49,946 nt of DNA. It comes from Deltaproteobacteria bacterium (GTDB lineage: Bacteria; Desulfobacterota; Desulfobacteria; Desulfobacterales; SpSt-501). This document shows positions 43,494 to 49,946 of the stretch, piece after piece. The stretch is from positions 1 through 49,946 of the forward strand of contig JACRCN010000042.1 in NCBI GenBank assembly GCA_016219005.1, written 5' to 3'. Made by a program: the position numbers and the translations under genes. Each line of letters begins with the position of its first letter. Position 1 is the stretch's first letter. Below the pieces are notes generated by a model. The model did not search any database. It worked only from the letters and a program-made list of their open reading frames with translations, and had not been told where the DNA came from.

Positions 43494-44477
43494 ATGGCCC
43501 GTTCGGAAATGCACCCTGTTCATCGTTTCAAGCCCTGGCAGGTCTGGCCGGGATCCTTCGACAACCCGCCGGCGGACGGCAACTTCCCATCCCGTCCCGA
43601 CCTTGGGCTGGACATCACCCGCGCGACCCGGATCGCCTCGATGGGATCCTGTTTTGCGCGCGAGATCAAGCGCCGCCTGCTGCAGCGGGGGTTCAACTAC
43701 ATCGCGGAAGAGACCCACCACCCGGCGGCGGTCCACGCCAGCGCCGCCTGGGAACGGGTGTACAGCACATCCTGCATGCGCCAGATCTTCGAGTACACCT
43801 TCGAGCACTGGGCACCCGAGATGCGCTGGTGGCGGGCACCGGCATCGGGCCGGGTCCAGGACCCCTACCGCCGGACCATCCTCTACGACACCCTGGCCGA
43901 GGCCGAGGCAGATTTCGCGCGCCATCGCGTGCACTCCCGCCGCGCCCTCAACCGCGCCGAAGTGCTGATCCTGACCTTGGGGCTCACGGAGGTGTGGCAG
44001 GACCGCACGGACGGGTCCGTCATCAGCCTGCCGGCCGGGCCCTACGTCAACGAGGGCGGAGACATGCGCCGCTACGAGTTCCGCGTGAGCCGGTATCCGG
44101 AAAACCTCGCGAACCTCGAACGCATCCACGCCATCATGGCCAAACACAACCCGGGCTGCCGCATCATCGTGACCGTCTCCCCGGTGAACCTCTGGGCAAC
44201 CTTCCGCAAGGATGCGGACGTCATCAGCGCCAGCTGCAACTCCAAGGCCACGCTGCGCGCGGCCGCCGACGAATTCGTTGCACGGCATCCGAACGTATTC
44301 TATTTCCCGGCCTTTGAAATGGCGACGATCTACCAACCCCTCACCGGGAAGACGCAATTCGAGGAGGGCCGGGAGAATTTCCACGTGAACAAGCAGACCG
44401 TCAAGTTCATCATGAACCACTTTTTCCGATGGTACGCACCATCCGAGCCCTTAGAGCCGTTTGACACGCAAGCGTGA
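43494..44477 (+). CDS. GSCFA-domain protein
   Basis: The 327-residue protein begins MARSEMHPVHRFK and contains the hallmark GSCFAREI near residue 50 (SMGSCFA), then HHPAAVHASAAWERVYSTSC and TLGLTEVW (a hydrolase-like GLTE motif), ending FHVNKQTVKFIMNHFFRWY. GSCFA domains occur in proteins linked to polysaccharide modification; the fold is SGNH-hydrolase-like and the Ser in GSCFA may be catalytic. It lies divergent to the glycosyltransferase operon, which supports a role in the same polysaccharide. Confidence 0.88.
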   Translation: MARSEMHPVHRFKPWQVWPGSFDNPPADGNFPSRPDLGLDITRATRIASMGSCFAREIKRRLLQRGFNYIAEETHHPAAVHASAAWERVYSTSCMRQIFEYTFEHWAPEMRWWRAPASGRVQDPYRRTILYDTLAEAEADFARHRVHSRRALNRAEVLILTLGLTEVWQDRTDGSVISLPAGPYVNEGGDMRRYEFRVSRYPENLANLERIHAIMAKHNPGCRIIVTVSPVNLWATFRKDADVISASCNSKATLRAAADEFVARHPNVFYFPAFEMATIYQPLTGKTQFEEGRENFHVNKQTVKFIMNHFFRWYAPSEPLEPFDTQA

Positions 44478-44494
44478 ACCGGCCGTTCAGGGGC

Positions 44495-44528
44495 ACGGGC
44501 ATGCAGGTGTTTCGCTGCCCGTTTTTTT
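44495..44528 (+). terminator. Intrinsic terminator after the GSCFA gene
   Basis: ACGGGCA (44495-44501) pairs with TGCCCGT (44516-44522), and seven T follow (44522-44528). Confidence 0.8.
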
Positions 44529-44646
44529 AATTCTGCCATGCCGCTGTACATCCAAACACCGGAACACCCAGGGAAGAATACGCTTGACTAATCAGGGGTT
44601 ATTCGCAAAAATCCTTGAGAATTAAGGTAGCCCGCATAAACGTCCA

Positions 44647-44772
44647 GGCGCCTTCGCCCGAAGCCCAAGTTCAAGGCGCGCGAGCTTCGCGGGAACGCGG
44701 CCTACAGATGGTACGCCGCAGCGACGGCGGGGCGCAGCGCAAGGCGGAAATCGGGCTTTGGACGAAGCCGCC
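44647..44772. repeat. 126-bp MITE-like element next to gatB
   Basis: Terminal inverted repeats of 20 bp match at 17 of 20 positions: GGCGCCTTCGCCCGAAGCCC (44647-44666) against the complement of 44753-44772. The interior holds a hairpin, GCGGC-C-TAC/GTA-C-GCCGC (44697-44719). No protein is encoded. The element ends 4 bp before the GGAGA of gatB. A degenerate copy is seen at 33013-33100. Confidence 0.7.
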
Positions 44773-44784
44773 TTTGGAGACCCA

Positions 44785-46215
44785 ATGGAATTTGAACCTG
44801 TGATCGGTCTTGAGGTGCACGCCCAGCTCAAGACGCAAACCAAGATCTTCTGCGCCTGCTCGACGGCGTTCGGTGCGCCGCCCAACACCCACACCTGCCC
44901 GGTCTGCCTGGGCATGCCTGGGGTACTGCCCGTGCTCAACCGGACCGCGGTGGACTACGCCCTGCGCATGGCGCTCGCCACCGGCTGCACCATTGCGCGC
45001 GAGAGCCGCTTCGCACGCAAGAACTATTTCTACCCCGACCTGCCCAAGGGCTACCAGATCTCCCAGTACGATCTGCCCGTCGCCGAGCACGGCGAGATCG
45101 AGATCGAGGTAAGCGGCACGCGGCAGCGCGTCCGCATCCGGCGCATCCACATGGAGGAGGACGCCGGCAAACTGAACCACGACCCGCACCGGCCGGCCAG
45201 CATGGTCGATTTGAACCGGGCCGGCGTGCCCTTGATCGAGATCGTGAGCGAGCCGGACATCGGCTCCGCCGAGGCGGCGGGCGCCTACCTGAGGCAGCTG
45301 CGCGCCATTGTGCGCTACCTGGGGATCTGCGACGGCAATCTCGAAGAGGGCAGCTTCCGCTGCGACGCCAACGTGTCGATCCGGCCCCGGGGGGCGACGG
45401 CTTTAGGCACTCGTGCGGAACTCAAAAACCTGAACTCATTCCGGTTCGTCGAAAAGGCCATCGACTACGAGATCAGCCGCCAGAAGGAGGTCCTGCTCGA
45501 AGGCGGCACCGTCTCCCAGGAGACCCGGCTCTGGGATGCGGACCGCAACCAGACCTTCTCCATGCGCGACAAGGAGGAGGCCCACGACTACCGGTACTTC
45601 CCGGACCCCGACCTCCTGCCCCTGGTGATCGACGAGGGCTGGATCGAGACCGTGCGCCGCTCTCTGCCCGAGCTGCCCGAGGCCCGCAAAGCCCGTTTCG
45701 TCGAGCAGCACGGGCTGCCGGTCTACGACGCCGGCATCCTGACCTCGGACCGGGAACTGGCCGACTATTTCGAGGCCTGCCTGCAGATGTTCCCCCAGCC
45801 CAAACCGGTCAGCAACTGGATCATGGGCTCGCTGCTCGGGCTGCTCAATGCGCAAGGGGTGTCCATCGGGCAGGCGCCCATACCGGCCGCCGCACTGGCG
45901 GGCCTGCTCCAGCTGGTCGAGACGGGCGCCATCAGCGCCAAGACCGCCAAGACGGTGTTCGACGAAATGGCCGCCTCGGGCAAATCCGCCCAGGCCATCG
46001 TCGCCGAAAAGGGGCTGGCCCAGATCAGCGACACCGGCGCCATCGAGACGGTCATCCAAAACGTCCTCGAAGGCAACCCCAGGGAGGTCGAGTCCTACCG
46101 GGGCGGCAAGACCAAGCTCATGGGCTTCTTCGTCGGCGAGGTCATGAAAGCCACCCGCGGCCAGGCGAATCCGAAGACGGTGAATGAACTTCTCCGGAAG
46201 ATGCTCGGAAATTAG
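44785..46215 (+). CDS. gatB: Asp-tRNA(Asn)/Glu-tRNA(Gln) amidotransferase subunit B
   Basis: GGAGA at 44776-44780 gives the ATG at 44785 (476 aa). Signature [39 protein letters not shown] (zinc Cys), [32 protein letters not shown] and the C-terminal YqeY-like tail domain ([20 protein letters not shown]-like, [14 protein letters not shown]) are all present. Since asnS is in this window, the enzyme probably serves Gln-tRNA(Gln) formation. gatA and gatC are not in the window. Confidence 0.96.
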   Translation: MEFEPVIGLEVHAQLKTQTKIFCACSTAFGAPPNTHTCPVCLGMPGVLPVLNRTAVDYALRMALATGCTIARESRFARKNYFYPDLPKGYQISQYDLPVAEHGEIEIEVSGTRQRVRIRRIHMEEDAGKLNHDPHRPASMVDLNRAGVPLIEIVSEPDIGSAEAAGAYLRQLRAIVRYLGICDGNLEEGSFRCDANVSIRPRGATALGTRAELKNLNSFRFVEKAIDYEISRQKEVLLEGGTVSQETRLWDADRNQTFSMRDKEEAHDYRYFPDPDLLPLVIDEGWIETVRRSLPELPEARKARFVEQHGLPVYDAGILTSDRELADYFEACLQMFPQPKPVSNWIMGSLLGLLNAQGVSIGQAPIPAAALAGLLQLVETGAISAKTAKTVFDEMAASGKSAQAIVAEKGLAQISDTGAIETVIQNVLEGNPREVESYRGGKTKLMGFFVGEVMKATRGQANPKTVNELLRKMLGN

Positions 46216-46259
46216 GACAAGGTGAAAATGCAATACTCAACACTTTGGTTGGAGATCAA

Positions 46260-47918
46260 ATGAAAAAACTCAAAAGCGCAGTTCTATCTGTATTGCTGAT
46301 TGCTCTTTCAACATCTGTTTTCGCGGCAGCGAAAACAGCAACAGTGGCCATCGTGCCCTTCAAGGTCAACGCTGAAAAAGACATGGGCTTTCTGCGGGAC
46401 GGCGTGTACGACATGCTGAGCACGCGCCTGACCAAGGAGGGCGAGGTCGAGGTGCTCACCCGCCAGACGGTCGAGAAGGCGCTTCCCGCAACCCCGGGCC
46501 CGCTGACGGAAGCCGTCGGCCGGGAGCTCGGCCGGAAACTCGGAGCCGACTGCGTACTCTTCGGGAGCCTCACGGTCCTCGGCAACGGCATCAGCCTGGA
46601 CGCCAAGATGCTGGATGTCGCCGGCGCCAAGCCCACCATGAGTTTCTTCGAACAGAGCGAGGACGCCGGCGGCATCATCTCCCGCATCAACGCGATGGCG
46701 GCCGACATCAACGAAAAGATGTTCGGCCGGACCGCGGCCGCCGCGCGGCCGGCGACGGCGACGGCGGCCGCGCCCCAACCCCAGACAGCGCAACCCGCGC
46801 CGACGGACCCGTTTGCCCATCCCGAGAAAATGCTCAAGCAGCCGTCCGGGTTAGGCGGGGGAGCGGGGTCTCCGTTCGCCACATCCGAGGAAAGCGCGCG
46901 TGAGTTTTCGCCCCAGTTCTGGAAAAGCGCCGCCTACAAGCTGGCCTTCAACGGGATCGCCCTGGGGGATGTGGACGGCGACGGGAAAACCGAAACAGTC
47001 ATCATCACCCAGGACAAGGTCGTCGTATACCGCTACGAGCAGCAGCGCTTCTACCAGGTCACCGAATACGAGGCCGGCAACAAGGGTATCAACATCGGCG
47101 TCGATGTGGCCGACATCAACGGCAACGGAATGCCCGAGATCATCGTCACCAGCCTGACCTTGACCCGCAAAGCTCTGGCCTCTTTTGTGCTCGAATGGGA
47201 CGGAAAGGCCTTCAGGCGGATTGTCGATAATGCCCACTGGTATTTCCGGGTCTGCGACCTTCCCGATCGCGGCAGGGTCCTCCTCGGCCAGGAGCCCCGC
47301 TTCGGCAGCCCCTTCAAGGGCAAGATCTTCGAGATGATCTGGCGCAACGGCCAATATGAACCCGAGACTCCGGTCGCGGTATCCGCTGAAGCCAATGTCC
47401 TTGGGCTGACCATCGGCCAGATTGTGAAGGGCCAACGGGAGACCATCGCCGCTTACGACCCCGCCGACCGCATCCGGGTCTTCGACGAAGCCGGCAAAGA
47501 GGAGTGGAAAAGCAGCGAGAAGTATGGCGGAAGCACCCTGCACTACCTCGGCAACATCGATGACCAAGGGCAAACCGAGCGGCCGATTTATCTGCCCATG
47601 CGCCTCATGACTCTTAAGCCGGACAAGGACGGAAAATCCCAGGTACTTGCCATCCGCAACTTCGACATTGCCGACCGCAAGGCCGAGGTATTCCGTGTTT
47701 TCAACGAGTCGCAGATCATCGGCTTCGGGTGGGACGGGCTTGGGCTGCAGCCCGAGTGGAGAACCCGCAAGATGACGGGCTGCATCCGCGACTTTGCGCT
47801 CGGCGATTTTGACAACGACGGGGAGCTGGAAATGGTCTGCGCGGTCGTCCTGGACGAGGGCCGCATCATCACTACCGTCCCCAAGAGCACGGTGATTGCG
47901 CTGAAGTTTGCCAAGTAA
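46260..47918 (+). CDS. Exported FG-GAP/VCBS-repeat protein with CsgG/TolB-like N-terminal domain
   Basis: ATG at 46260 after GGAG (552 aa). A signal peptide (MKKLKSAVLSVLLIALSTSVFA) is followed by a domain resembling FlgO/CsgG-like proteins (VAIVPFKVNAEKDMGFLRDG, LTRQTVEKAL), an Ala/Pro-rich linker (APQPQTAQPAPTDPF) and a beta-propeller with FG-GAP calcium loops: DVDGDGKTE, DINGNGMPE, DFDNDGELE. It is likely periplasmic or surface-exposed. A strong terminator follows. Confidence 0.87.
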   Translation: MKKLKSAVLSVLLIALSTSVFAAAKTATVAIVPFKVNAEKDMGFLRDGVYDMLSTRLTKEGEVEVLTRQTVEKALPATPGPLTEAVGRELGRKLGADCVLFGSLTVLGNGISLDAKMLDVAGAKPTMSFFEQSEDAGGIISRINAMAADINEKMFGRTAAAARPATATAAAPQPQTAQPAPTDPFAHPEKMLKQPSGLGGGAGSPFATSEESAREFSPQFWKSAAYKLAFNGIALGDVDGDGKTETVIITQDKVVVYRYEQQRFYQVTEYEAGNKGINIGVDVADINGNGMPEIIVTSLTLTRKALASFVLEWDGKAFRRIVDNAHWYFRVCDLPDRGRVLLGQEPRFGSPFKGKIFEMIWRNGQYEPETPVAVSAEANVLGLTIGQIVKGQRETIAAYDPADRIRVFDEAGKEEWKSSEKYGGSTLHYLGNIDDQGQTERPIYLPMRLMTLKPDKDGKSQVLAIRNFDIADRKAEVFRVFNESQIIGFGWDGLGLQPEWRTRKMTGCIRDFALGDFDNDGELEMVCAVVLDEGRIITTVPKSTVIALKFAK

Positions 47919-47923
47919 AAGCC

Positions 47924-47948
47924 CCGGAGCGAAAGCTCCGGAGTTTTT
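47924..47948 (+). terminator. Intrinsic terminator with GAAA tetraloop
   Basis: CCGGAGC (47924-47930) pairs with GCTCCGG (47935-47941) across GAAA, followed by AGTTTTT (T-run 47944-47948). Confidence 0.9.
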
Positions 47949-47999
47949 AATCGTATCGCCGGTCACGGCTCGTTGCGTCATCCTATTCTGATGTGGAAT

Positions 48000-48044
48000 G
48001 TGGGAGTGGCTTCCAGCCACGATCATCGCGGCAGGATGCCGCTC
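48000..48044. repeat. REP-like palindromic repeat, copy A
   Basis: Two adjacent hairpins: GTGGCTTCCAGCCAC and GCGGCAGGATGCCGC, separated by GATCATC. The unit starts TGGGAG and ends GCTC. It shares CCACGATCATCGCGGCA with copy B at 48133-48166. Confidence 0.75.
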
Positions 48045-48280
48045 AAGAGGTCGACTCTCGCGCATGTCTTAAAGCAGGCGCGGCTTTCCATCGAAGATTT
48101 TCTAAACTTGGTTTGACGCGGCCGCCCCACCCGCCACGATCATCGCGGCAAGATGCCGCTCCCACAAAGCTGAGCGACCTGGCCGCAAGATCGCAGCCCG
48201 CCACAGCGAGACCCCGACAAGACAGGGCACAAAGGCTTTTTCCCAAGCTTAAAAGTACGCGCGCCTTGCCGGACGTATTA
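48045..48280. other. Non-coding stretch between REP repeats and intron
   Basis: Contains copy B and, from 48167 on, a GC-rich region with no gene. In the minus direction this is the 3' exon side of the intron. I see no open frame with a protein-like product and no RNA gene. Confidence 0.5.
48133..48166. repeat. REP-like palindromic repeat, copy B (half unit)
   Basis: GCCACGATCATCGCGGCAAG followed by ATGCCGCTCCCACA: the hairpin GCGGCAAGATGCCGC is intact and ends in the conserved CTCCCACA; the first hairpin has only one arm. It differs from copy A by a single base in the shared core. Confidence 0.75.
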
Positions 48281-48322
48281 ATCGGCATAGGGGGCCGTGA
48301 GGATCTCACGGCTCCCCTGCCA

Positions 48323-48357
48323 CACCACCCGGCATGCGGGTCCGCACCGGGCGGTTC
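48323..48357 (-). ncRNA. Group II intron domain V
   Basis: The minus strand reads GAACCGCCCGGTGCGGACCC and on to GGTGGTG: a 35 nt hairpin with the central two-base bulge and closing GAACCGCC/GGTGGTG pairs, matching catalytic domain V. Domain VI follows directly. Confidence 0.82.
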
Positions 48358-48369
48358 GAAGGGTTGAGG

Positions 48370-49743
48370 TCACGCGGCGAGCCGGGGCAACCCCAACCCG
48401 TCGAAGTAGCGGATAGGAAAGGCAATGTTGATGGCCATGGCCGAGTTGTGCCACCAGCGCCGGCCGTTGGCCGCCACCTTGGCCGCTGCGTCGTTGGAAA
48501 GTCCCCGCCGCCGCAGCTCCCGATAGATGGTCTTGCCCCGTTTCCAGTGCTTGAGGTGGATCGCCCGCAGCCGGTGCCGCAGCCATTCGTCCAGTTGGCC
48601 GAACACGCGCGGGGTCTCCGCCAGGCGATAATACTGCTTCCACCCGGTAAGATATCCGCGCAGCTCCTCGACCACCTGCTCGACGCTGCGTCCGCCCGTT
48701 CGCCTGGTGATAGCGCGAACCCTGTCCCTCAACGCGCCAAGGGCCTTGGCACTGACCCGGCGTCTGACCAACCGCCCCGGGGCCATCCAGAACGAGTAGC
48801 CCAGAAGCTTGCGTCGTGTGGCCAGGTCCACCGCGCTCTTCGATGCGTTGACGCGCAGCCGAAGCTTGGCATAGAGCCCCTTGAGCAGCTCCATCACACG
48901 CTCACCCGCACGACGCGACCGCACGTACACATTGCAGTCATCGGCGTAGCGCACGAACGCGTGCCCGCGCCTTTCAAGCTCCTTGTCCACTTCATCGAGC
49001 AGCACGTTGGCCAACAGCGGCGACAGGGGGCCGCCTTGCGGCGTTCCCTCGTACCGCTCCATCGCCAGCCCGTTGGCCAGGATTCCGGCCTTAAGATAGC
49101 GACGGATCAGCCCCAACACGCGACGATCCCCGATGCGCTTCGCAAGCCTGCCCATCAGCACGTCGTGATTGACCCGGTCGAAAAACTGCTCCAGATCCAC
49201 GTCCACCACGATGCGACGGCCTTGCTGAACATGCCGCTGCGCCTCGACGATCGCGTCGTGCGCGCGCCGGCCCGGCCGAAAACCGTGGCTGTGCTGTGAA
49301 AAGCTCGGGTCAAACATCGGCTGCAAGACCTGTAAAAGCGCCTGCTGGATGAACCGGTCGAGCACCGTGGGAATGCCAAGCTTGCGCATCCCCCCGCCGC
49401 TCTTGGGAATCAGCTGCTGTTTGACCATTGCCGGTTGATACCGGCCGCCAAGCAGCTGCTCGCACAGCCCTGGCCAGTTCTCCCGTAAATGATCGCTCAG
49501 CTCCTCCACCCTCATCCCGTCGATGCCGGGACTGCCCTTGTTCTTCCTTACCCGCTTCAGCGCGGCCTGAAGGTTGGGGCGACTGACCACCTTCTCCATC
49601 AGACCGCTCGCTCCCGAACGCTCGTCTCCACGGGCCGCCGCCGGCTCTTCCTCGCTCCGCTCTACCCTCAGGGCTTCACCCTTGCTCTTAAACGGCAGCT
49701 CCAGTTGCCTGGACATCTGAGGCCCTTTGCCTGCGAGACCCAT
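48370..49743 (-). CDS. ltrA: Group II intron reverse transcriptase/maturase
   Basis: The 457-residue protein has the RT domains: NKGSPGIDGMRVEEL, KLGIPTVLDRFIQQALLQVL, HGFRPGRRAHDAI, DLEQFFDRVNHDVLM, GTPQGGPLSPLLANVLLDEV, and the catalytic FVRYADDCNVYV; then the maturase X domain (LRGYLTGWKQYYRLA) and a short basic tail (GRRWWHNSAMAINIA...GLPRLAA). No HNH endonuclease. The start could also be ATG 49716 (MSRQLELPF). It promotes splicing and reverse transcription of its own intron. Confidence 0.95.
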   Translation of the reverse strand: MGLAGKGPQMSRQLELPFKSKGEALRVERSEEEPAAARGDERSGASGLMEKVVSRPNLQAALKRVRKNKGSPGIDGMRVEELSDHLRENWPGLCEQLLGGRYQPAMVKQQLIPKSGGGMRKLGIPTVLDRFIQQALLQVLQPMFDPSFSQHSHGFRPGRRAHDAIVEAQRHVQQGRRIVVDVDLEQFFDRVNHDVLMGRLAKRIGDRRVLGLIRRYLKAGILANGLAMERYEGTPQGGPLSPLLANVLLDEVDKELERRGHAFVRYADDCNVYVRSRRAGERVMELLKGLYAKLRLRVNASKSAVDLATRRKLLGYSFWMAPGRLVRRRVSAKALGALRDRVRAITRRTGGRSVEQVVEELRGYLTGWKQYYRLAETPRVFGQLDEWLRHRLRAIHLKHWKRGKTIYRELRRRGLSNDAAAKVAANGRRWWHNSAMAINIAFPIRYFDGLGLPRLAA

Positions 49744-49946
49744 GCTCGATTCGCTCTCTCCTCCGTTCGGTCCTTCGCCCTGAACCCTCCAGGGCTGTCG
49801 GGTCGGAGGAGGCGCGCTTGCGCGCTGGCCTCCGTCCGCCGCTCAAACTACACGTGCGGTTTTCCCGCATGCAGCTTTCACGAAGGTGCCGTGGTCCGGG
49901 ATGCAATCGAAGGAATTAGTCCAACCAGATTCACCAACCCGAACTG

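Larger units (their letters stand above)
48281..49946 (-). mobile_element. Group II intron, 5' end outside window
   Basis: The minus strand reads (5' to 3') a domain I segment at 49830-49900 (CATGCGGGAAAACCGCACGTG and following), the maturase gene in domain IV, domain V at 48323-48357, domain VI (GGGGAGCCGTGAG/CTCACGGCCCCC with a bulged A region) and a 3' end at about CTATGCCGAT (48281-48290). The 5' GUGYG end is not seen. As intron RNA plus maturase it can splice and retrohome. The maturase has no C-terminal endonuclease domain, as in group IIC-like introns. Confidence 0.85.

Overview
The window is about 50 kb of GC-rich, gene-dense bacterial DNA. The gene content points to an anaerobic member of the Desulfobacterota (the former Deltaproteobacteria): a tandem UvrA, an octaheme cytochrome of the tetrathionate reductase family, split YeeE/YedE permeases, a molybdopterin oxidoreductase with flavin and iron-sulfur partners, and several small Cys-rich proteins of unknown role. 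This placement is inference from gene content; no rRNA or tRNA gene was seen.

Regions. 1-9 kb: 3' part of a tandem UvrA, a nitrilase-superfamily hydrolase, a small unknown gene, a RhlE-type DEAD-box helicase and a cold-shock protein, both with structured leaders, and a Lon-family protease. 9-26 kb: housekeeping and stress genes (asnS, hslO, SPOR and TPR proteins, Nudix, lipoprotein, pentapeptide-repeat protein, FKBP, ettA, a RluA-type pseudouridine synthase, an RsmG-TrmH fusion, ribosomal protein bTHX, nitroreductase, TatD, inositol-phosphatase-like enzyme, mscL). 26.5-39 kb: the accessory core. A five-gene operon encodes a cytoplasmic molybdopterin oxidoreductase, a four-cluster ferredoxin, a GltD-like flavoprotein with extra ferredoxin domains and a HoxU/NuoG-N-like protein. 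It is followed on the other strand by a membrane cytochrome b and an octaheme cytochrome c, then a sigma-54 activator with a Cys-rich PAS domain, then on the + strand a TusA-like protein without its catalytic Cys and two half-size YeeE/YedE permeases. Sequences fitting sigma-54 promoters lie before the octaheme gene and before the tusA-like gene, and repeated TGTTCA sites lie at enhancer distance from the second. I read the block as a regulated sulfur-oxyanion or sulfane-sulfur uptake and reduction locus. 39-48 kb: TVP38-type membrane protein, bacterioferritin, two glycosyltransferases, a GSCFA protein, gatB and an FG-GAP protein. 48-50 kb: REP-like palindromes and a group II intron with its maturase, which runs off the window.

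The main non-coding observations are: (i) a terminator/antiterminator pair in the helicase leader; (ii) a cold-shock leader in which the ribosome-binding site can be sequestered and a competing long-range helix can form; (iii) a dispersed ~130-150 bp structured repeat whose two copies carry compensatory base changes; (iv) a 126 bp MITE-like element with 20 bp inverted ends that stops next to the gatB ribosome-binding site. Starts were moved from the longest possible ORF to a start with a Shine-Dalgarno sequence, or with a proper domain start, wherever the sequence supported it.
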